Origin: a virus | Reading direction: 5' to 3' (one strand) | Virus record (IMG/VR): IMGVR_UViG_3300033894_000009 | Location: 1-26,139 of that record | Length of the DNA: 26,139 bases | Shown here: positions 1 to 8,235 of the stretch, piece after piece | Layout of the letters: every line of letters begins with the position of its first letter | How positions within the stretch are numbered: position 1 is the first letter of the stretch | The notes under the pieces: model-generated | The model's database searches: none | Told to the model about the DNA's origin: nothing | What the model saw: the letters and a program-made list of their open reading frames with translations, nothing else | Program-made: the position numbers and the translations under genes

Positions 1-1341
1 GTTTATTACGACCAAGAAAGCTTCGGCTTGTATGATATATTAAACAATGTATTGAATTTAGATATAAAGATAGACAAAAAGAAAATGCAAAAGCAAGGCT
101 TTGGCGGGCTATTCTTTACTCAAGAACAGTTAGAGTATGCTTCAACGGATGTATTGTATTTACCAAAACTTTATAAAGCAATCCTTAATCTTGAACCTAA
201 ATTCTTTACACACAATAGAGTATATAGAATGGATTTATTCGTGGCTAAGATGATGCTTGATATTCACAGAGTAGGATTAAAAGTGAATAAAAGAAAGTTA
301 AATGAAAGAAAGGCTGAGCTTGAGAAAAGATTAAAAGAGTTTAGATTTGATTTTAATCCTTTATCCCCGCAACAAGTAGCTACGCATTTAAATACACCAA
401 AAGCAGATAAAGAGATATTACAAGACCTTGCTTACAAAGGCAATGAAACAGCTAAAGCAATCTTAGAGTATAGAAAGATTTCTAAGCTTTTAAACTTCAT
501 TGAAAAATTTAACCAAGATAGAGTGTATGGTAAGTTTAATGTTGCTGGAGCTAAGAGCGGTAGAATGACTTGCAGCAATGAGAACATTCAGCAAATACCA
601 AGAGAGTTAAGGAGTGTGTTTGGTTTTACTGAAGATGAAGATAAAGTGTATGTAATAGCAGACTTCCCACAAATAGAACTCAGGCTTGGAAGTCTAATTT
701 GGCAAGAGGATAATATGATTAAAGCTTTCGAAGAAGGTATAGATTTACATAAATACACTGCTTCAGTTATCTATAACAAAGATATGGAAGCAGTGAATAA
801 AACAGAAAGACAGATAAGTAAATCGGCTAACTTCGGCTTGCTTTACGGAATGAGTGGGCGGGCTTTTTCCAAGTATGTTTATACAAACACAGGCATTGCT
901 TTAACAGAAGAAGAAGGAGAGTTTATTAAACATAAATGGTTGGAGACATATCCAATGATAGCAAGAAAACATTTACAAATTAAAGAGAAGTTATACTCTT
1001 CAAACTATTACGAAGGCTCTACTATACTTGGTAGAAAGTATAGAACACAATCTTTCAACGAAGCTTTAAACTTGCAAATACAAGGAAGTGGAGCTGAGTT
1101 ATTAAAACAAACTCTAATCAATCTCAAACAAAAATATCCTTCATTAGACATAGCAAATGTTATACACGATGAGATAATTATTGAATGTCATAAAGATGAA
1201 GCTACCGATATAGCAAATGCTTTAAGACAAGAAATGGAGCAGGCTTGGGATTTTATATGCAGTAAATCTAAACTACCTATAAAATATTTTAAGCTTGAAG
1301 TAGAACAGCCAGATGTGATAAAATCAATAGCAAAATCTTAG
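1..1341 (+). CDS. polA: Family-A DNA polymerase with 3'-5' exonuclease domain (5' end outside window)
   Basis: Replicative phage DNA polymerase. The frame is open from base 1, so the TTG at 28 is not the start and the N-terminus lies outside the window; 446 residues are visible. Numbering from the first visible codon, residues 1-60 are the end of a DnaQ/RNase D-like exonuclease domain, with the Exo III signature Y46-A-S-T-D50. The polymerase domain follows: motif A DFPQIELR (from D221, bases 661-684), the O-helix R270-x3-K274-x3-F278-x3-Y282, and motif C HDE (389-391, catalytic D390). Motif A reads DFPQIELR instead of the usual DYSQIELR. This and the domain set recall the hot-spring viral 3173 polymerase and Aquificales relatives (recognised from memory). 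F278 is at the Taq F667 position. The next gene starts 10 bp downstream with its own Shine-Dalgarno. Confidence 0.95.
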   Translation, partial: VYYDQESFGLYDILNNVLNLDIKIDKKKMQKQGFGGLFFTQEQLEYASTDVLYLPKLYKAILNLEPKFFTHNRVYRMDLFVAKMMLDIHRVGLKVNKRKLNERKAELEKRLKEFRFDFNPLSPQQVATHLNTPKADKEILQDLAYKGNETAKAILEYRKISKLLNFIEKFNQDRVYGKFNVAGAKSGRMTCSNENIQQIPRELRSVFGFTEDEDKVYVIADFPQIELRLGSLIWQEDNMIKAFEEGIDLHKYTASVIYNKDMEAVNKTERQISKSANFGLLYGMSGRAFSKYVYTNTGIALTEEEGEFIKHKWLETYPMIARKHLQIKEKLYSSNYYEGSTILGRKYRTQSFNEALNLQIQGSGAELLKQTLINLKQKYPSLDIANVIHDEIIIECHKDEATDIANALRQEMEQAWDFICSKSKLPIKYFKLEVEQPDVIKSIAKS

Positions 1342-1351
1342 GAGGTGTTAA

Positions 1352-2392
1352 ATGGATTTAAAGCAAAAGTATAAAGAAATCCAAGAAGTTTATTTATCTC
1401 AGAATAAGCCGTTTGTTGTCGGTTTTAGTGGCGGTAAAGACAGCACAGCTTCTTTACAATTAGTTTGGGAGGCTTTATCACAAATTAAAGACAAGCTTAC
1501 TAATCCTGTTTATATCATATCTTCAGACACGTTTGTAGAAATTCCTAAAGTAGTCAATTACTTAGATAAAACATTAGAAAAGATAAAAGAGACAGCAGAA
1601 AGAGAAGGCTTGCCTTTCTATGTAGAGAAAGTAGTGCCTGAGTTAAAAGAGAGTTTTTGGACTTGTGTAATCGGTAAAGGCTATACAGCTCCGACAAGAA
1701 AGTTTAGATGGTGCACGGATAGGTTAAAGATTAGACCTACTAATAATTTTGTAAAAGATAAAATCTCAAAGCATGGTGAGGTTATCATAGTGTTAGGAGT
1801 AAGGTCATCGGAGAGTAAAAACAGAAGCAGAACTATAAAAGAGAAATCTATAGACAATAGCTTATTCCTTAAACATAACTCTTTAAAAGGTGCTTTGATT
1901 TATCCTGTTATTAGAGATTGGAGTGTAGAAGATGTTTGGGATTACTTACTTAGAAATCCTTCACCTTTTGGTGTAGATAATAGAGAACTATTTGCTTTAT
2001 ACAAACAAGCGAATGCGGGAGACTGCCCTGTTATAGTAGAGCTTAAAGAAGGCTCAGAAAGTAGCTCCTGTGGTAATAGTAGGTTTGGTTGTTGGACTTG
2101 CACGGTTGTTGAAAAAGAAAAATCCTTAAGCTCTTTAATTGAAAACGGCGAAGATTGGTTAAAACCTTTGGCAGAGTATAGAAAGCTTTTATTAGAAAGC
2201 TCTAAAAAGCCTGAGTTAAGGAGAGATAAAATCAGAAAAGGTAAAGTAGTAAAAGGCGGTTTTACATTAGAGTTTAGGAAGGTTTTATTAGACAAGTTAT
2301 TAGAAGCAGAAAAACAAACAGGGCTTAAGCTTATATCCAATGAAGAGATAAACTTAATAAAAGAAATTTGGCAAAAGGAGGAAGCTCAATGA
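1352..2392 (+). CDS. dndC: DndC-family ATP-pyrophosphatase / PAPS-reductase-like DNA sulfur-modification protein
   Basis: 346 residues, about half to two thirds the length I remember for bacterial DndC. In the Dnd pathway DndC activates the DNA backbone with ATP, acting with a cysteine desulfurase (DndA/IscS) and DndD/DndE to replace a non-bridging oxygen by sulfur. Visible motifs: PP-loop SGGKDS (26-31), SSDTFVEIP (57-65), RWCTDRLKIRP (119-129), LGVRSSES (148-155), and C225 with C240-x6-C247-W-T-C250 followed by VVEKEKS. The last block is the DndC hallmark and a likely Fe-S ligand set. These motifs separate it from ordinary CysH. AGGAGG ends 6 nt before the ATG. It lies 10 bp after polA, and its TGA overlaps the next ATG (ATGA). 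No dndA, dndB, dndD or dndE is in the window. The exact reaction is inferred; an orphan thiolase of another nucleic-acid substrate remains possible. Confidence 0.87.
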   Translation: MDLKQKYKEIQEVYLSQNKPFVVGFSGGKDSTASLQLVWEALSQIKDKLTNPVYIISSDTFVEIPKVVNYLDKTLEKIKETAEREGLPFYVEKVVPELKESFWTCVIGKGYTAPTRKFRWCTDRLKIRPTNNFVKDKISKHGEVIIVLGVRSSESKNRSRTIKEKSIDNSLFLKHNSLKGALIYPVIRDWSVEDVWDYLLRNPSPFGVDNRELFALYKQANAGDCPVIVELKEGSESSSCGNSRFGCWTCTVVEKEKSLSSLIENGEDWLKPLAEYRKLLLESSKKPELRRDKIRKGKVVKGGFTLEFRKVLLDKLLEAEKQTGLKLISNEEINLIKEIWQKEEAQ

Positions 2393-2589
2393 TAATGTAT
2401 GTCTGTGATTTATGTAAAGCTTCTACTTTAATGGATGAGATAGTTTTTGTTGATGTTATGAAAGGTAGAGATAGATATCAGTTTGAGTTATGCGAAAGGT
2501 GTTATAGGAGATTGTTTAAAGATGTGAAAAAGAGAAAAGCCGATTTAGAAGCTTTGATGGAGGTTGAGGAAGATGAAGAAGATACTTGA
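2389..2589 (+). CDS. Small Cys4 zinc-ribbon protein
   Basis: A 66-residue protein with two CxxC knuckles, C6-x2-C9 and C35-x2-C38, consistent with one structural zinc, then a basic stretch (RRLFKDVKKRKADLE) and a strongly acidic tail. ATG 2389 is chosen because AAGGAGG ends 6 nt before it and it overlaps the dndC stop as ATGA; the in-frame TTG at 2368 lacks a ribosome site. Its role is unknown. It could be a DNA-binding regulator or an accessory to the flanking sulfur-modification and nuclease genes, with which it is surely co-translated. The 3' end overlaps the nuclease gene by 17 bp. Confidence 0.8.
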   Translation: MIMYVCDLCKASTLMDEIVFVDVMKGRDRYQFELCERCYRRLFKDVKKRKADLEALMEVEEDEEDT

Positions 2590-2902
2590 AATTCCTACGA
2601 ACAAAATCTTTCAGAAAGAAAAAGAGACTTATAAGTTTTTAAAAGATTATGTATTTGATGAAGCAGTAAAATTATATACACCAATCATTAGAGGCTTTCC
2701 TGACTTTATATCAGTAAGCTATAAAAAGCCTTATAGTGAAGTGTTAAAGCCTGCTTTTATTGAAGTGAAGCTTAACAACGGCAAGCTCTCACTTCACCAA
2801 GCGAAGTTTTTAGGTTGGTTAAGCAGAGGTTTTACAGTCTATATTTTCAATTTTAAAACAATTGATAATGGCAGTATTATACAAGTAAGAGAGTGGGATT
2901 AA
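2573..2902 (+). CDS. VRR-NUC-like PD-(D/E)xK nuclease
   Basis: A 109-residue single-domain protein. The visible core is G41-F-P-D44, then E64-V-K66 (the PD...ExK catalytic pair), then Q76 in LSLHQAKFL, and a final strand VYIFNF. This order, G-x-P-D / E-x-K / HQ, is typical of VRR-NUC and small Holliday-junction-resolvase-like phage nucleases that cut branched or flap DNA. ATG 2573 is preferred over TTG 2564 because GGAGG (2559-2563) sits 9 nt upstream of the ATG and directly abuts the TTG. It is the last gene of the rightward block, and its stop lies in the loop of a hairpin with a T-rich tail. Substrate specificity cannot be read from sequence. A role in recombination or replication is the default; a link to sulfur-modified DNA is only positional. 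Confidence 0.75.
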   Translation: MKKILEIPTNKIFQKEKETYKFLKDYVFDEAVKLYTPIIRGFPDFISVSYKKPYSEVLKPAFIEVKLNNGKLSLHQAKFLGWLSRGFTVYIFNFKTIDNGSIIQVREWD

Positions 2903-2921
2903 CCACTCTTCTTTTTCTTCT
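2890..2921 (+). terminator. Probable intrinsic terminator of the rightward block
   Basis: The inverted repeat AGAGTGG (2890-2896) / CCACTCT (2903-2909) has a 6-nt loop GATTAA and is followed on the + strand by TCTTTTTCTTCTT. The stop codons of both convergent genes lie in the loop and edge of the hairpin. The stem is short (7 bp) and the T-tract is interrupted by C, so it may be weak. On the - strand no T-run follows, so it is proposed only for + transcripts. Confidence 0.45.
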
Positions 2922-3084
2922 TATCCCGCTCTTTATTTTTCTCAACTGCATCAGCTATAACCTGAGCTACTCCTTCTCCAATCTCGGGTAGCTCAGTTGT
3001 TATATCGTCAATCTCCACTTCAACTAAAAGCTTGTAAAAGCCCTTATCAATCTCAACAACTTTTTTAGCTTTTTTAGATTGCAT
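2899..3084 (-). CDS. Small charged protein of unknown function, end of late operon
   Basis: A 61-residue protein that I do not recognise. It begins with a basic segment, has a central acidic/hydrophobic part (EVEIDDITTELPEIGEGV), and ends in a highly charged tail KNKERDKKKKKSG. AAGGAG lies 7 nt before the ATG. It overlaps the preceding gene by 11 bp, and its stop overlaps the stop of the convergent nuclease gene by 4 bp. It is the last gene of the leftward late transcript. No signal peptide or membrane segment is visible. The spacing, start site and lysine/glutamate richness in common with its neighbours support a real gene. Confidence 0.65.
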   Translation of the reverse strand: MQSKKAKKVVEIDKGFYKLLVEVEIDDITTELPEIGEGVAQVIADAVEKNKERDKKKKKSG

Positions 3085-3265
3085 CGTCCAACTCCTTTAT
3101 CTTTTGTTTAATTTCTTCTAAATCTTTTAATATCAATTCTATCATAATTCTTTCCTTCTCCATCTGGACTTTAGTGTCTAAAATAAATTTTATCACAGGT
3201 ATGAGTATGAGAGTAGCCAAAATCTGCACTGCACTTAAAAATGTGAGTAAGTTATGTAGATCCAA
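3074..3265 (-). CDS. Small membrane-anchored coiled-coil protein (TTG start)
   Basis: A 63-residue protein with one N-terminal membrane segment (about residues 6-29, LLTFLSAVQILATLILIPVI within it) and a charged amphipathic helix rich in E, K, I and L (about 35-62). It has no ATG. TTG 3265 is the only plausible start, with GGAG about 10 nt upstream inside the end of the giant gene, a 14-bp overlap. This topology is common for small phage membrane proteins, including holin-like or spanin-like accessories, but a full lysis cassette is present elsewhere (21974-23358), so I would not call it a holin. Function unknown. Confidence 0.6.
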   Translation of the reverse strand: MDLHNLLTFLSAVQILATLILIPVIKFILDTKVQMEKERIMIELILKDLEEIKQKIKELDDAI

Positions 3266-6200
3266 CTTTTCCGCTCTCCAGTTTTCTTTTTACTTTTACT
3301 ATATCTTTATAATCTACATCAATTCCTTTATCTTTCAATACTTTGTAAAGAGATTTATGTGCGTCTCTAATTTTGTCTAAAGTTAAGTTATCATCAACTT
3401 TATCCCAGCCTAAGTAGTCAGCAACAATTATATAGTTTTGTAAAGCTTCGTATCTATGTTTAATCTCTGTTAATTCTTTATCTGTGTAATTACCTTCTTT
3501 TACAAGTTTTACAATATTATTTAAATTTTTAACTATCAAATCATCAGCTCTTGTTTTAACTTTTGGTAAATCATTTTCAGGAATATATCTCAATGTAGCA
3601 ATTATATCTTCAGGTTTATTTCTAAACACATTGTAGTCTTTGAAGTTAAGGAGTTTATAATAGTCTGTGCCTGGCGGATTTTTAACAGGTGAGAACATTT
3701 CTTTTTTCTTTTCATCAGTAGCTAACTCATACCTAAACAATTCTGTTGCTTTTTGTATTTCATTTCCATTAAAGATTGCATCAGCGTGTGATAACATAAA
3801 GCCTACTAAGTGAGCTAAACCTATTACACCTTGCCCTTCTTTAGACAATATCTCCTGCGGTAGTGATGGTTGCCATATCTCTTCTTTACCACTCTCGCCT
3901 ACACCTTTTACTAAAGACCTGCCTGCAATCTCTTTATAAAGGTTGTTTGTAATCGGAAAGCTTTGTAATATAGCAAGTATAGTTTGGTTTGTTTTTACTT
4001 GGTCGTCGCTTCCAAACATACTCTTCTTAACTATGTTTTGTATTATTGAAAAAGCTGGAGCGGGAATATCAGCAACATAAGAGCCAGCAGTTGGAGATAT
4101 AACACCGCTTGCTCCTATCTTAGAGATAAAATCTAAACCAACTTTAAAAGAGTGTATAAACGGATTTGTATCCCAGCCTTGAGCTTCTGCTCCAGCTATT
4201 GCTTGGAGTAAAGCAGAGCCAAAGCTTGTGTAGAAGTTAACTCTTTCGTTAGGGTCAAGTAAGCCTGTCTTTAATACACGGTAGTCTAATTCTTTTAATA
4301 CCAACTCCGCAAAGTTTCTATCAGTAAATACTTCATCTTCTCCAAATATTGGTGCAAGCGTGTTGACAAATGTTTTAGCTAAAGAGTAAGCAGTTTCTGT
4401 TGGAGCCATAATAGGCACAGCTTGAGAGCCTAAAGCAATTGCTGAAAAAGTAGAGAATGCTAAAGCTTTTCCTATTGTTTTACCTATACCATGTCTTGCT
4501 ATATACTCTGGAGCTTCTTTCCAGTTTCTAATTGTTTGAATAGCGATAGCAAAAGGAGTAAAGATAAATCTATACCACGGCATTATACTTTCACCATACT
4601 TGCCAAACTTAAGAGCAAAAGCTTGTAAAGCTCCTGCATCTAAACCTGATATATGATTTATTATATCTTCTGCTAACTCTTCTCTTCTGTCTTTATAATA
4701 AGCTTTAATGCTTTCTATAATTTTCTCATCGTTTATTCCCATAGATTTAGCATAGTCTAATATCACATTATTAAAAGTTTCTTCATGCTTAACATTAGCT
4801 AATACATGAGATTTAAGTATTGCTTCAATTCCTGTATAAAACGGGTTAAGGATATTGTATTTATACAAGCCGTCTGCATATAGCATCTTCTTAAACTCTT
4901 TATTCCAAACATTCTTTATCTCACCTATCTTCATAAGATTTAAGCTTGGGAATAAAGAGTGTAAAGCCTGCAAGCTTGCAACAAAGTTTCCAAGTGCAAT
5001 GGAAGGATTAAGGAGAGTTATTATATTTCCAAGCAATCTTTGTGCTTTAGCAAAATCTCCTAAATCTTTGTGTAGGTAAAGCTTTAAAAAATCTTTTACA
5101 AGGCTTTGTGTAGGTTTTAAACCGTGCGGGTTATATTTTTCTATATTTTCTAACTCTTCTAATAAACTGTTTAAAAATTGTGTTGATTTTAAATGTTTAA
5201 AAGTAGGAGCTAAATACTTCAATGAAGCGTAGGCTTGGAAGCTTTCGTAGTTATCAAATGTAGTAGCAAACCCTGCTCCTTCTCTCTTCATTTCTGCGTA
5301 AGGTGTTGTAGCTATTTTCTTAATAGTGTCAGCTATTGTATCAATTTTTAAAGCCGATTTATCTATCGTGTCTGTAATCTTAATATTGTCTTTTAAACTT
5401 ACTCTTTCAGTAGAAGCTAAAGTCTTAGCCAACTCACTTAATTCTTTAATTTTACTCTCTACATCACCCATTTGTGAAGCATACTCTTTATAACTTTCTT
5501 TAGCGTAGTTAAAGTATTCCTTAGTTGCTTCGTATAAATCCTTTGATTTTAATCTTTGAGTAATCTCGTTTAAGTTTTCTAAATCATTTTTTACATTTTT
5601 AAGCAACTCTTTTCCGCCAGTTTTAGTATGCTCTTGGATATGTTTAGTTAAGTTGGTAAGAGATTTATTTATTTTTGTATGTATTTCTTTTATCTCTTTA
5701 TCTGTTTTCTCTATATCCGACAACATCTCTTTACCAAGATTGTTATAACCTTTAACACCTAACTTTAAATCTTTCGCTTCAGCAAGTTTAAAAACTTTGG
5801 AGCCAAGTGATTTAGATAATTCTTCAAGTTGTTTTAATTCGTGATTAATCATTTTTGACAGTTCGCTACCATCTTCCTTCACATAGCTTTTAACACTACC
5901 TTTTATTTTAGTGATGGAGCTTCTCATTTGTTTAAGATTACCGCCAACATCTTTAACATAGTCTTTAATTGTTTTTGTAAACTCTTCATTTGCTTTAGTA
6001 AAGTCTTTAACTTTAGAGTAAGTTTCTTTACCGATTTGATTAACGCCTTTAAAGATTGTGTTATACTCTTCTAACTCATTCTTAACAAGGTTAAGTAAAG
6101 CACCACCTTCGTCGTATATAACTTCTTTTAAACCGCCTGAAGCTTCTTTACTCTTTGAGATAATATCTTTAGTATGATTTATAATACTGTCTTTTAAAGC

Positions 6201-8231
6201 TTTAAATACAACATCAGGCTTCGCTTCTAAGTAATAATCTAAAGGATAAATAAACCCAACCTCTTCACCATTTACTTCTTTCTTAACAATGTGCGGTAGA
6301 TAACCGCTTTCGAAAGCTTCTTCTACAAGTTTTCTAAAGCCTTCAACTTCTTTTACTTTTACTTTCTGATTATTCTTTAATAGTGTGTTTTCTACTTTAA
6401 GCAATCTATCGGCTAATCTAACAAGTTTGTGCGGGAATATATCAGTAGATGGTTTAATATACTCTACTGCATCTTTGTCAAACTTAATATCATCATAACC
6501 TTTTGCTTTAGCTATATCTTTTAAAGCAGCTTCTAATTCATGTGTTCTTGTCATCGGTATAGTAAAAGCATCTTCAATCTCTCTCCACTCACCGTCTTGT
6601 AAAACTTGAAACTTACCTTTCAAAACTCTAAACTGGTCGTTTGAAGGAGAGTAAAAAGCTTTAGTTGTTCTTGATATAACATCACCTGATTTAGTTTTGT
6701 ATGTAATTGATACTGTAGCATTTTCTTTAAACTCTTTTTCTAAATCATCAAGTATAGATTTAAGCGGTTGTGTTAAATCTATAACTTTGTCTTCTACTGC
6801 TGGGATTTCTTCTGCTGCATCTCCTTCTAATTCAGTCGGTGTTTTAATAGCAGAAGGTCTGATAATACTTACAGCAACTTCTTTATTACCATGTTCTATA
6901 GCATTGGTTAATTCACTAAGCAATCTGCTTTGTCTGTTAAACTTCATAAAGTTAGCAATTACAGGGTCTTTCTTAGACATTTGATAAAGATCTTCTTCTA
7001 ACTGATTAACATCATCTATAGTAATTTTCCCATTCTTAGAATAAACTTTGTTTATATACTCTTTTAAAGGTTTGTGGTTTAAGAAAGCTTTAATGATTTG
7101 ATTGTGGTATTTTACTAATTCATCTTCAAAACTTTTTCTTGAGATTGCTCTTCTAAAAATAGCGGAATACTTTTCATCTACATTTTTTGCGATTACTTGA
7201 TAAATGTTATCAAAATCGCTAAACTCACTTTTTTGTGTAGATAATACAGCAGTTTTAAATTCTTGTAATTCACTGTTTGTTAAATCATGTTTTTTAGATA
7301 GATAAGTTATCAAGTGTTCTGTTGGGTTAAAGTTCGGGTCTTGGAGTTGTTTATAAACTTCGTGTGTTAAAACTTCTTCTTTTGTTTTTAATATCTCTTT
7401 ACCACTTCTAACAATATCTCCTGCTACATAAACATCAAACGGTGAAAGAGATTGGAATAAGCTTTCATGATTTACTGAAGCTTTATATACTCCCGTAGCA
7501 ATTGGTGTTGCTGCACTTGTTCCTGCTACAACATGGGATACTGCTTTTAATAAAGGAGTTTTGAAAACTCTTGCTCCAATTTTACCTGCTCCGAAAGTAG
7601 CAACTGAAAGAAGGTTAATTATATCAAGTGTTTTATTTACTGTGTTGTATTTGTCTAAAGTTTCCTTTAAACCTAAAACTTCAGGATTTTTATTAAGCCA
7701 TTCTTTGTTATTCAACTTTTCTACTATGTTAACTACATTAGGTATTTGCTTTTTAATCTCAGGATTTTTAGCTAATTCAGATAAAAGATTTAACTCTCTT
7801 GCTGCTACAACCTTATCTTTTTCTGATGCTTTATTTTGATATACAGCAACAGCCCTGTTATAAAAATCTTCATCGGCTTGTCTTAAAACAGCTTTAGCTA
7901 CTTCTGGATTTTCTAAAGATTTCTGTAAAGTGATATCTAAAAGTTCTTTATTATTTTCATTAACTGCGTTTGTAAAATATTTTTTGGCTGTTTTAGGATT
8001 TTGTAATTCACGAGTTGTAGGTATGTTGTGAAAGACTTTTCTATTAATCAGTCTGTCTGTAAGGTCATTAACCATCACTTTACTATGTAAAGGCTTTCCT
8101 AAAGCATGCCCTGTAGCTTTGTAGTAAATAGTGTTAGCAATGCCGTAAGTAATATCGGCAGCTTCCGTAGGAATACTTGCCACAAACTCAAAGCCTTCTC
8201 TAACGGTGTCTTTTACTTTTCCGATATCCAT
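3252..8231 (-). CDS. Giant internal virion / DNA-ejection protein (1659 aa)
   Basis: The largest gene in the window, taking about 5 kb. It lies at the end of a series of capsid and ejection-type genes, where T7 carries gp16. I see a hydrophobic Ala/Gly-rich segment near residues 200-250, a beta-rich section near 500-560, a very long charged helical and coiled-coil stretch (about 650-1000) and a more globular hydrophobic part (about 1080-1330) with MPWYRFIFTPFAIAIQ near 1215 and a membrane-like helix near 1255. A mix of long helices with amphipathic or membrane-like segments suits a protein ejected into the cell envelope to form a DNA conduit. I could not find a clear transglycosylase or protease motif. 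GAGGAG lies 7 nt before the ATG; the gap to the preceding gene is 4 bp. Role inferred from size, position and composition. Confidence 0.65.
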   Translation of the reverse strand: MDIGKVKDTVREGFEFVASIPTEAADITYGIANTIYYKATGHALGKPLHSKVMVNDLTDRLINRKVFHNIPTTRELQNPKTAKKYFTNAVNENNKELLDITLQKSLENPEVAKAVLRQADEDFYNRAVAVYQNKASEKDKVVAARELNLLSELAKNPEIKKQIPNVVNIVEKLNNKEWLNKNPEVLGLKETLDKYNTVNKTLDIINLLSVATFGAGKIGARVFKTPLLKAVSHVVAGTSAATPIATGVYKASVNHESLFQSLSPFDVYVAGDIVRSGKEILKTKEEVLTHEVYKQLQDPNFNPTEHLITYLSKKHDLTNSELQEFKTAVLSTQKSEFSDFDNIYQVIAKNVDEKYSAIFRRAISRKSFEDELVKYHNQIIKAFLNHKPLKEYINKVYSKNGKITIDDVNQLEEDLYQMSKKDPVIANFMKFNRQSRLLSELTNAIEHGNKEVAVSIIRPSAIKTPTELEGDAAEEIPAVEDKVIDLTQPLKSILDDLEKEFKENATVSITYKTKSGDVISRTTKAFYSPSNDQFRVLKGKFQVLQDGEWREIEDAFTIPMTRTHELEAALKDIAKAKGYDDIKFDKDAVEYIKPSTDIFPHKLVRLADRLLKVENTLLKNNQKVKVKEVEGFRKLVEEAFESGYLPHIVKKEVNGEEVGFIYPLDYYLEAKPDVVFKALKDSIINHTKDIISKSKEASGGLKEVIYDEGGALLNLVKNELEEYNTIFKGVNQIGKETYSKVKDFTKANEEFTKTIKDYVKDVGGNLKQMRSSITKIKGSVKSYVKEDGSELSKMINHELKQLEELSKSLGSKVFKLAEAKDLKLGVKGYNNLGKEMLSDIEKTDKEIKEIHTKINKSLTNLTKHIQEHTKTGGKELLKNVKNDLENLNEITQRLKSKDLYEATKEYFNYAKESYKEYASQMGDVESKIKELSELAKTLASTERVSLKDNIKITDTIDKSALKIDTIADTIKKIATTPYAEMKREGAGFATTFDNYESFQAYASLKYLAPTFKHLKSTQFLNSLLEELENIEKYNPHGLKPTQSLVKDFLKLYLHKDLGDFAKAQRLLGNIITLLNPSIALGNFVASLQALHSLFPSLNLMKIGEIKNVWNKEFKKMLYADGLYKYNILNPFYTGIEAILKSHVLANVKHEETFNNVILDYAKSMGINDEKIIESIKAYYKDRREELAEDIINHISGLDAGALQAFALKFGKYGESIMPWYRFIFTPFAIAIQTIRNWKEAPEYIARHGIGKTIGKALAFSTFSAIALGSQAVPIMAPTETAYSLAKTFVNTLAPIFGEDEVFTDRNFAELVLKELDYRVLKTGLLDPNERVNFYTSFGSALLQAIAGAEAQGWDTNPFIHSFKVGLDFISKIGASGVISPTAGSYVADIPAPAFSIIQNIVKKSMFGSDDQVKTNQTILAILQSFPITNNLYKEIAGRSLVKGVGESGKEEIWQPSLPQEILSKEGQGVIGLAHLVGFMLSHADAIFNGNEIQKATELFRYELATDEKKKEMFSPVKNPPGTDYYKLLNFKDYNVFRNKPEDIIATLRYIPENDLPKVKTRADDLIVKNLNNIVKLVKEGNYTDKELTEIKHRYEALQNYIIVADYLGWDKVDDNLTLDKIRDAHKSLYKVLKDKGIDVDYKDIVKVKRKLESGKVGST

Positions 8232-8235
8232 CTAT

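Noticed and set aside
28-30. TTG codon as start of the polymerase gene
   Set aside because: The frame is open upstream to base 1 and codes for VYYDQESFG, which continues the exonuclease domain; the true start is outside the window.
1942-2340. Long open frame opposite dndC (132 aa)
   Set aside because: Antisense to a strongly conserved gene, no ribosome site, low-complexity Ser/Leu/Phe composition typical of antisense frames in AT-rich DNA.
2368-2388. Upstream TTG start for the zinc-ribbon gene
   Set aside because: No ribosome site there; ATG 2389 has AAGGAGG at 6 nt and overlaps the dndC stop.
3074-3265. Holin call for the 63-aa membrane protein
   Set aside because: A complete lysis cassette lies elsewhere and the single-membrane-segment topology is not diagnostic.
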